Below, piece after piece: positions 1-5,018 of a stretch of 5,018 bases of DNA; position 1 is the stretch's first letter; every line of letters starts with the position of its first letter. The notes below the pieces were generated by a model, which saw nothing but the letters and a program-made list of their open reading frames with translations, had not been told where the DNA came from and did no database searches. The translations under genes and the position numbers were made by a program. The stretch comes from an uncultured Butyrivibrio sp. (GTDB lineage: Bacteria > Bacillota > Clostridia > Lachnospirales > Lachnospiraceae), in NCBI GenBank assembly GCA_947169985.1, contig CAMVRW010000194.1, forward strand, positions 1-5,018. The letters run 5' to 3'.

Positions 1-446
1 ATTATGATTATATTGGTTCCCCATGGCCACTTCCTAAGAACGACTACGCCTACAGAGACAGCAGAGGTAATATCTGCCGTGTTGGAAACAGCGTTTCTTT
101 GCGGTCAAAGCGCCTTATGGAGTTCCCCCAGAAGCACCAGCTGAAATGGGAGAGAGTAGATGACGGCTTCTACAACGAGGATATCTTCATCTGCTGTCAT
201 TCAAGAAATGCCATGGAGAAAGAGGGAATGCTGTGGGCACCCTTTGAGGTAGCACTTAACTTTGGAAGGGAGCATCCACTTCCTGAAAATGCGGGAGTAG
301 AGCCCTTTGTGTTCCATAAGTGGTGGGGAGAAAATGAATCTTACCCAAGGTTCTACAGCCCTAAGAAGCGCTTTAAGATGGCGGTTCGTCCATTTCTCTT
401 CTGGAGAAAGAGCGCCAAGTGGAAAGAGGAGCACGGTATTACATGA
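1..446 (+). CDS. DUF5672 family protein, probable glycosyltransferase-like (5' end outside window)
   Basis: Only the last 147 residues are visible; the reading frame is open to the left edge (first complete codon at base 3), so the true start lies upstream. The fragment opens with YDYIGSPWP (visible residues 1-9), followed by RVGNSVSLRS (26-35), an NED triad (58-60), LWAPFEVA (77-84) and PFVFHKWWG (101-109). This order of motifs is what I associate with DUF5672, a family found in sugar-nucleotide and polysaccharide clusters and suspected to be glycosyltransferases, though no reaction is established to my knowledge. The tail after residue 120 is rich in Lys, Arg and Trp, which may help it sit on the membrane. 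The stop overlaps the next gene's ATG by four bases, implying translational coupling. The TTG at 99 lies in the middle of the conserved domain and is not the real start. Family call fairly sure; function is inference. Confidence 0.8.
   Translation, partial: YDYIGSPWPLPKNDYAYRDSRGNICRVGNSVSLRSKRLMEFPQKHQLKWERVDDGFYNEDIFICCHSRNAMEKEGMLWAPFEVALNFGREHPLPENAGVEPFVFHKWWGENESYPRFYSPKKRFKMAVRPFLFWRKSAKWKEEHGIT
427..431 (+). promoter_or_regulatory. Ribosome binding site for the GT2 gene
   Basis: AGGAG lies inside the end of the DUF5672 coding region, 11 bases before the ATG at 443. It decides the start of the next gene. The GTG at 419 in the same frame would add eight residues, but it lies upstream of this site and would place a non-homologous stretch before the MIFSIIVP strand that normally opens this family. 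Confidence 0.7.
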
Positions 447-1498
447 TCTTTTCAATCATCGTACCAATCTGTAATGGGGAGCAGTTCCTCAGGGAATGCA
501 TCGATTCAGCCCTTTCACAGGATATGTCTTTTGCCGGGGATATGGCCCCTGAGAGCGCATATGAGATAATCCTTCTGGAGAACGGATCAAAGGACGGAAG
601 TCCAAAGATCTGCGATGAATATGCAGCTGCCAATAAGCAGGTGACGGCCATCCACAAGGGGAAGATCGGCCTTTACAGCGCTCGCCAGGTGGGAATCAAG
701 GCCGCCAAGGGTGACTGGATATTAGCCCTTGATGCAGACGACAGGCTCAGACCTGATACCCTTAAAAAGCTTTGGAAGACTATTGAATCCAAAGGCGGAA
801 CAGAAAAGGCTCCGGATTTTATACTCTTTGACGCAGCAGGCATGGGAAGCGCCACAAAGCCCCTTGCAAAAAGACCTTTTGATGCGGGAAAGGTTTATGA
901 AGGGGAGGAACTCAGAACTTTCAAGGAAAAGCTCTGCATGGACGATTCCATAAACGCCATGTGGACCAAGTGCATTAAAAGAGATATTGCCTACTTGGGG
1001 AATGAAGATCTTTTCCTTAACTATGGAGAGGACCTTTATCAGACTGCGGAGTACCTGGACAGGGCGAAGACAGCTCTTTTCCTGGATGAAATTCTGTATT
1101 ATTACAGGGAGGATGCCACTAGTCTTTCTTCCTCTTACAGCGAGGTGTATATAGATAACCAGAAGATCACCTGGGGGAAGCTTGATGAGATGGTGAGTAA
1201 GTGGAACCTTGAGGAGTACGTGGATCTTATCAATAAGCGCAAGGCCCTGACCTGCACCATAGCGGTCACGAAGCTTATCTATTCGGATATGAACCTTAGG
1301 GAAAAGAGATTTAAGCTGGATAAGCTTTTGGCTGACCAGTTCTACCAAAAGTTCTTTTCCTATGAGCTTCCGGACTGGGCTCCGGAAGAATCCCAATATG
1401 TCAGGAAGATGCAGATGGGCAGCAATTCCAAGGCTGTACTTCTTGCAGATGGCACGAAGCGCAGTATCAAGAACTGGATTAAAGGAAGGATCAGATAG
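443..1498 (+). CDS. Family 2 glycosyltransferase (GT-A fold)
   Basis: A 351-residue protein expected to transfer a sugar from a nucleotide-sugar donor to a lipid-linked acceptor at the cytoplasmic face of the membrane. The N-terminal GT-A domain begins directly with FSIIVPICNGEQFLRECIDS (residues 3-22). Next come ENGSKDGS (46-53), in the place of the usual DDGSTDGS, SARQVGIKAAKGDWI (79-93) and the metal-binding DxD-type motif DADD (97-100). Later come MWTKCIKR (173-180), a GED (195-197) that fits the position of the catalytic base, and LDEILYYYRED (214-224), a common ending of the catalytic domain. The remaining ~125 residues are mostly helical and end in a basic tail, with no transmembrane helix. 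Two oddities are the ENGS variant and an insertion of roughly ten residues at about 27-39. The donor and acceptor sugars cannot be read from the sequence. The ATG overlaps the previous stop as ATGA; the next gene starts two bases after the TAG. Confidence 0.92.
   Translation: MIFSIIVPICNGEQFLRECIDSALSQDMSFAGDMAPESAYEIILLENGSKDGSPKICDEYAAANKQVTAIHKGKIGLYSARQVGIKAAKGDWILALDADDRLRPDTLKKLWKTIESKGGTEKAPDFILFDAAGMGSATKPLAKRPFDAGKVYEGEELRTFKEKLCMDDSINAMWTKCIKRDIAYLGNEDLFLNYGEDLYQTAEYLDRAKTALFLDEILYYYREDATSLSSSYSEVYIDNQKITWGKLDEMVSKWNLEEYVDLINKRKALTCTIAVTKLIYSDMNLREKRFKLDKLLADQFYQKFFSYELPDWAPEESQYVRKMQMGSNSKAVLLADGTKRSIKNWIKGRIR
1481..1490 (+). promoter_or_regulatory. Ribosome binding site for the GT17 gene
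   Basis: The purine run AAAGGAAGGA is within the last codons of the GT2 gene and ends ten bases before the ATG at 1501. It supports that ATG as the start, giving a 2-base gap after the GT2 stop. Confidence 0.65.
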
Positions 1499-1500
1499 GA

Positions 1501-2454
1501 ATGGTTTATGATCTGATACCGTTTTTCAATGAAATAGATATATTGAAGCTAAGGCTTGGGGTGCTGTCTCCCTACGTTGACAAGTTCATCATCGAGGAGG
1601 CAACCATGACCTTTTCCGGAAAGGAGAAGGAGCTTTGCTTTGAGAAGAACAGGGACAAGTTCAAGGATTACCTGGATAAGATCATCTACGTGAAGGTGAC
1701 GGATACCCCTGTAGATGCCCAGACCCACGAGAGGGACTATTTCCAGAAAAACCATCTGGTAAAGGGGCTTGAGCAGGTGGGAGCCACAGAGGATGATGTG
1801 ATAATCTTTGGAGACTGTGATGAGTTCCCGAATCCTGTGGCACTGCAGGAGATTGTGAAAAACTTTGATAAGACCAAGGTTTATCATCTGGCCCAGAGGA
1901 ATTTCTATGCGTTCCTAAACATGGAGGAGTCCTCAGGAAAACTTCTTTCCATTACGGGAGAGTTTCCGGAGATTGCTGAGAAGGACAGGAAGTGGCTTGG
2001 GACAAAGGTTTCATCAATACTGAATATTCCGGATGAGGGAATCGTAAGGATGAGGGATCTTTGCAATGTGACTGATGAAAATGCCGTTAGAGTTGCTGAT
2101 GGCGGATGGCACTTTGGATACATGGGCGGCGAACACGAGACCGATCCCATAAAGAGGATCGGAGTGAAGGTTCAGGCAGCAGCCCATCAGGAGTATTCTG
2201 AAAAGGAAGTGATCCTGGAGACTGTGGACAGACTGGTGCTGGGACAGGATATTTTTGGAAGGGATGCGACCTTTAAGAGGGTTGAAGTGGACGACAGCTA
2301 TCCGGCCTATCTTTTGGAGCATTTATCTGAGTATGAGCATCTGGTGATGCCTGTAATATCGCCTTTTTCAAGGCTATATCATAAATTAGATCTGACAGTT
2401 GGCAGATTTTTCAGAAAGGCCTGTCGCAAGGTGAGGAGAATCTTCTCTAAGTGA
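1501..2454 (+). CDS. Family 17 glycosyltransferase (beta-1,4-GlcNAc-transferase-like)
   Basis: A 317-residue soluble protein that I assign to glycosyltransferase family 17, whose characterised eukaryotic member (MGAT3) adds the bisecting beta-1,4-GlcNAc to N-glycans. Family-type motifs are MVYDLIPFFNEIDILKLRL (residues 1-19), FIIEEATMTFSGKEK (29-43), ERDYFQKN (77-84), IIFGDCDEFP (101-110) in the place of the family's SDxDEIP acidic motif and probably contacting metal and nucleotide sugar, and GGWHFGYMGG (201-210). The length fits the bacterial members, which lack the stem and membrane anchor of the animal enzymes. The last 28 residues (290-317) hold a cluster of Arg and Lys with hydrophobic residues between, so peripheral membrane binding is plausible. 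Its position between a GT2 gene and a polymerase gene suggests it adds one sugar of a surface-polysaccharide repeat unit. Donor and linkage are not demonstrated; GlcNAc is only the family precedent. Confidence 0.85.
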   Translation: MVYDLIPFFNEIDILKLRLGVLSPYVDKFIIEEATMTFSGKEKELCFEKNRDKFKDYLDKIIYVKVTDTPVDAQTHERDYFQKNHLVKGLEQVGATEDDVIIFGDCDEFPNPVALQEIVKNFDKTKVYHLAQRNFYAFLNMEESSGKLLSITGEFPEIAEKDRKWLGTKVSSILNIPDEGIVRMRDLCNVTDENAVRVADGGWHFGYMGGEHETDPIKRIGVKVQAAAHQEYSEKEVILETVDRLVLGQDIFGRDATFKRVEVDDSYPAYLLEHLSEYEHLVMPVISPFSRLYHKLDLTVGRFFRKACRKVRRIFSK

Positions 2455-2460
2455 CGGGAA
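2455..2460 (+). promoter_or_regulatory. Weak ribosome binding site before the Wzy-like gene
   Basis: The only purine-rich stretch at a usable distance from the ATG at 2467 is CGGGAA, with a three-base GGG core and no full GGAG. A better GAGGAG at 2433-2438 is 28 bases away, too far to act directly. Translation may therefore depend largely on ribosomes finishing the GT17 gene 12 bases upstream. Confidence 0.4.
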
Positions 2461-2466
2461 TAATAT

Positions 2467-3666
2467 ATGAGTTTTTGGACTGATGACAACAGAAAGAAAA
2501 TAGTAAATTGTCTGTTCTACGTAGCCCTCACCATTGAACTTATTTTGATGATCGTGGAAAAGAGCGAGCTGGAGTTTTCGCTGGAGAGCTATGTTTTCAG
2601 AGTGACATTTCTTCTGACTTTACTGGCGGTGCTTATTATGAAGCACGACTACAGGGAGTGGATCCTGATTGTGGTGTTTCTTGGAATAGCAGGATTTTGC
2701 TATGTGCACTCTGGGAAGAATGATCTGCTGAGGCTGTGTACATTTCTTATGGCAGCCAGGGACATTGATCTTCGAAAGGCCATGAAGTATTGCTTCTATG
2801 TGTGCCTTGTGGGATTTGGGCTTATTGCACTTTTGTCGGTGGTCGGAGTACTGGGTGACATATCGCTTGTTATGGATTATGGCAGGGAGAACCCTGAGGA
2901 AAAGAGATATGTATTTGGCTTTGGTCATCCCAATACCTTATTTGGGAGCGTATATGCTCTGCTACTTATGTGGCTGTGGCTATATGGAGAAACTTCCAAA
3001 TGGTGGCAGTACATCCTTGTAGTGGTTTCATCGGGAGCAGTGGTATTATTGTCCCAGTCAAGGACAGGGCTTCTGATAGTTCTTTTAACTGTTATCATTG
3101 CAGCTATATTTAAATTATGGCCCGGCGCTAGTGAGAAAAGAAACGTTTACGTGTGGGGAGCGCTGCTGTCTACAGTGCTTAGCGTTGTGCTCTCTGTGCT
3201 GGCAGCCTGGAAGGCGGCAAGGGTCTATGTTGATAAGGTGATGAGTTGGGATTTCTGGGCCTTTGAGGAGATAATCAACTACAGGATAAGCAATCTTTTT
3301 TACGGATCCGAGAATAGAGACGGGGTTCTGTATGGTTGGAAGCTCTTTGCAGGACACGGAACGGATTCATATTTTGATATTGGCTGGGCAAGGCTCTTTT
3401 ATTGGTACGGGATAGTACCTACCACGGTCATAGTGCTATGCGTTCTTGCTGTGGTTTATGTAAGTTGGAAAAAGAGGGATATCTGGACGCTGGTCCTTGT
3501 CATATCCCTGTCTATATATACTCTGGCGGAGGCAACCTTCGTCACCAGGTACCTGGGAAGGGATTTCTTCCTTGTTATTGCGGGAGTTTATCTGGGGTAC
3601 TTTTTCAGAACGATTATTCTAAAGTTTGATACAAAAGAAGGGGAGACCTATGGCGGAAAAGCTTAG
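2467..3666 (+). CDS. wzy: O-antigen polymerase (Wzy)-like multi-spanning membrane protein
   Basis: A 399-residue hydrophobic protein with about ten to twelve predicted membrane segments, by eye near residues 12-30, 43-58, 64-80, 104-128, 149-172, 180-196, 198-217, 226-247, 307-333, 338-356 and 365-386. A long polar loop at about 248-306 matches the large extracytoplasmic loop typical of Wzy/ligase proteins. Local signatures are FGFGHPNTLFG (150-160), SQSRTG (196-201) and DIGWARLFYWYGI (304-316). The HPN, SxSRTG and D-x-G-W-x-R-L patterns recur in Gram-positive capsule polymerases. The expected role is block polymerisation of lipid-linked repeat units on the outer face of the membrane. An in-frame TAA at 2461 means the ORF cannot start earlier than the ATG at 2467, although the ribosome binding site is poor. 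A lipid-A-core-type ligase is the other family with this layout, but it is unlikely in a Gram-positive. The symbol is by role only; Wzy proteins are too divergent for orthology. Confidence 0.82.
   Translation: MSFWTDDNRKKIVNCLFYVALTIELILMIVEKSELEFSLESYVFRVTFLLTLLAVLIMKHDYREWILIVVFLGIAGFCYVHSGKNDLLRLCTFLMAARDIDLRKAMKYCFYVCLVGFGLIALLSVVGVLGDISLVMDYGRENPEEKRYVFGFGHPNTLFGSVYALLLMWLWLYGETSKWWQYILVVVSSGAVVLLSQSRTGLLIVLLTVIIAAIFKLWPGASEKRNVYVWGALLSTVLSVVLSVLAAWKAARVYVDKVMSWDFWAFEEIINYRISNLFYGSENRDGVLYGWKLFAGHGTDSYFDIGWARLFYWYGIVPTTVIVLCVLAVVYVSWKKRDIWTLVLVISLSIYTLAEATFVTRYLGRDFFLVIAGVYLGYFFRTIILKFDTKEGETYGGKA
3638..3645 (+). promoter_or_regulatory. Ribosome binding site for the DUF6056-like gene
   Basis: AAGGGGAG lies within the last codons of the Wzy-like gene and ends four bases before the ATG at 3650. 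The spacing is slightly short, but the match is strong. It supports a start that overlaps the upstream gene by 17 bases rather than the later in-frame GTG at 3683. Confidence 0.6.
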
Positions 3667-5018
3667 GAAAAAGCTCTTTTATGTGACTGTTGCCTTGAAT
3701 TTCATCATGGTGGCAGTGTATGAGTTTTTAACACCAAACATGTCGGATGACGTCATATACGCAGATATTGTGGCTGAGGCCGGGAACTTTTTTGACCTGT
3801 TTGTACAGGAGTACCATCACTACTTGGAGCACACGGGCAGGAATATTTCTCACATTATACTGAGGATCTTTTTGTATATTGGGAACAAGGCGATCTTCAA
3901 TGTGGTGGCAGCCTTTGTGTTTGTGGCTCTTTCACTGATGATCTACGCAAATATAAAGCATAGGAAGGCTTATGACCTGAGGGTCTATGTGGCTATACTG
4001 GCTCTTATGTGGCTCTTTGACCCAACAATCTCCAACAGCACTTTCTGGGAGACCGGGGCCTGCAACTATATGTTCACGGCAGCTATCATGTTTGCCTTCA
4101 TCACTGTTTACAGGAAGGCCTTTGATCAGGACCGGGGGTCCAGTATTGGATTTGCCATTGGGATATTCTTCCTTGGAGTTTTAGCCGGATGGGGGAACGA
4201 GAACACTTCCGGCGGCGTAATTCTCTTTTCCCTTATGATGCTTGTTGGTAAATGGTTTGAGAAAAGAGATTTCTCTGGCTTTAAGAACTGGATGGTTTCG
4301 GGATTTGTTGGAAATATCATTGGTTATCTTATTATGTTCTCATCTCCCGGAAACTTTGCCAGAGCGGATATGGAGGCGGAAGAAGAGGCTCACACAGGAA
4401 TTGTGGCAGTGGCTGCCAGGTTCCTTAAAATAACACTTAATATTAAAGACTACTACCTGGTTCTGGTATTTGCGTTTATCGTGGTGGTAATTGCTATCGC
4501 CTACAGGACAGGGAAGTTTTCAGAGTTCTTTGCTGCTTCAAAAGAGATGCTGCTGTTTGGACTCATGTTTGTGGCCACCTGCTACGCGCTTATTATGGTG
4601 TCCCAGTCACAGCTTAGGACCTACTACGGAGCAAGTCTTTTCCTTATGACCGGAATTGTTCAGGGCCTGGCATGGATAGCGAACAAGGGCTTTAAGGAAG
4701 ATCTGGTGCAGATACTTGTGACCAGCCTTGTTACTCTTTACGGCGTTTTCCTGATCTTCACATATGTGCAGGAAGGGGCAAATCTGGCCAGGATCAAGAG
4801 GGAGTTTGACGAGCGAGAAGCTTATTATATTCAGTGCGTTCAGGAGGGCAATCTTTGGATCAATGCGCCAAAGCTTAGGCCCCTGTGGCATACCAGGTAC
4901 TCAATGGCCTACGAGTCTGATATTTCTGAGGATAAGGACAACTGGCTGAATATCAGCTACTGTGCCCACTATGGACTTGATTTCATAGAGGCTGTGGAGC
5001 GTGAAGACTGGACGGAGT
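3650..5018 (+). CDS. DUF6056-like polytopic membrane protein, possible GT-C glycosyltransferase (3' end outside window)
   Basis: An open frame of 456 codons with no stop before the window ends. The start is the ATG after AAGGGGAG, and the protein opens with a basic stretch (AEKLRKK) before its first membrane segment (about 10-27), as expected for N-inside topology. Signature stretches are SDD (32-34) just after that segment, HTGR (61-64), ISNSTFWETGACNY (127-140), AGWGNENTSGG (179-189), SSPGNFAR (231-238) and QLRTYYGAS (321-329). About ten further hydrophobic segments follow, then a soluble C-terminal part from about 375 containing DNWLNISYCAHYGL (430-443). I associate the FWxTGxCNY, GWxNENT and PGNFAR set with DUF6056, a family without a known reaction that occurs in Gram-positive glycan loci. 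Acidic residues in the first outer loop recall GT-C enzymes using lipid-phosphate sugars, so side-chain glycosylation is a reasonable guess. The YYGL-like ending suggests that most of the protein is in view. Confidence 0.8.
   Translation, partial: MAEKLRKKLFYVTVALNFIMVAVYEFLTPNMSDDVIYADIVAEAGNFFDLFVQEYHHYLEHTGRNISHIILRIFLYIGNKAIFNVVAAFVFVALSLMIYANIKHRKAYDLRVYVAILALMWLFDPTISNSTFWETGACNYMFTAAIMFAFITVYRKAFDQDRGSSIGFAIGIFFLGVLAGWGNENTSGGVILFSLMMLVGKWFEKRDFSGFKNWMVSGFVGNIIGYLIMFSSPGNFARADMEAEEEAHTGIVAVAARFLKITLNIKDYYLVLVFAFIVVVIAIAYRTGKFSEFFAASKEMLLFGLMFVATCYALIMVSQSQLRTYYGASLFLMTGIVQGLAWIANKGFKEDLVQILVTSLVTLYGVFLIFTYVQEGANLARIKREFDEREAYYIQCVQEGNLWINAPKLRPLWHTRYSMAYESDISEDKDNWLNISYCAHYGLDFIEAVEREDWTE

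Larger units (their letters stand above)
1..5018 (+). other. Interior of a surface-polysaccharide biosynthesis operon
   Basis: Five genes in one direction are joined by a 4-base overlap, a 2-base gap, a 12-base gap and a 17-base overlap. No space for a promoter or terminator exists between them, and I see no hairpin followed by a T-run. The gene content (three known or suspected glycosyltransferases, one polymerase-like and one GT-C-like membrane protein) fits a Wzx/Wzy capsule or exopolysaccharide locus. Flippase, initiating transferase and chain-length control genes would have to lie outside the window. Confidence 0.75.

Noticed and set aside
419..442. GTG start at 419 for the GT2 gene
   Set aside because: It would place the AGGAG site at 427-431 inside the coding region and add eight residues before the usual first strand. 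The ATG at 443 has correct spacing from that site and a classic ATGA overlap.
99..446. Small complete 115-residue gene starting at TTG 99
   Set aside because: The frame is open to the window edge, and conserved DUF5672 residues (YDYIGSPWP) precede the TTG, so this is the end of a larger gene.
722..1396. 224-codon reverse-strand open frame opposite the GT2 gene
   Set aside because: It lies wholly within the well-supported GT2 gene, has no recognisable motif and shows the low-complexity Ile/Leu/Ser/Lys make-up of an antisense shadow.
2455..2466. Terminator or promoter between the GT17 and Wzy-like genes
   Set aside because: The gap is only 12 bases, with no hairpin, T-run or -35/-10 pair.
3987..4184. 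Short forward frames at 3987-4184, 4242-4433 and 4764-4949
   Set aside because: All lie in another frame within the long membrane-protein gene that runs from 3650 to the window end and carry no plausible protein signature.
1..5018. Mobile element, CRISPR array, RNA gene or defence system
   Set aside because: I looked for direct and inverted repeats, transposase motifs, tRNA-like folds and nuclease motifs and saw none; the sequence is continuously coding with ordinary glycan-cluster genes.

Overview
The window looks like a chromosomal stretch from a Firmicute, most likely the Lachnospiraceae (Butyrivibrio or a relative). This rests on the mid-40s GC feel, the heavy AGG/AGA arginine use, the AGGAG-type ribosome binding sites and the resemblance of the proteins to glycan-cluster proteins of rumen and gut clostridia. 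The taxon is an inference from style, not from a marker gene.

Everything lies on the + strand with almost no intergenic DNA. The order is: the 3' end of a DUF5672-type protein (window edge to 446); a family 2 glycosyltransferase (443-1498, ATGA overlap with the previous stop); a family 17 glycosyltransferase (1501-2454, 2-base gap); a multi-spanning O-antigen-polymerase (Wzy)-like protein (2467-3666, 12-base gap); and a DUF6056-like polytopic membrane protein (from 3650, 17-base overlap). The last gene is still open at base 5018. No promoter, terminator, RNA gene, insertion sequence, repeat array or CRISPR was seen. The window is the interior of one long operon that starts upstream and continues downstream.

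Read together, the genes look like part of a surface-polysaccharide (capsule or exopolysaccharide) locus of the Wzx/Wzy type. The two or three soluble glycosyltransferases would build a repeat unit on a lipid carrier at the inner face of the membrane. The Wzy-like protein would polymerise flipped units at the outer face. The DUF6056-like protein, whose layout is compatible with a GT-C enzyme, could add a side sugar outside. A flippase, the initiating phosphoglycosyltransferase and the chain-length regulators are not in view. The least-understood parts are the bacterial GT17 enzyme, the DUF5672 protein and the DUF6056 protein.
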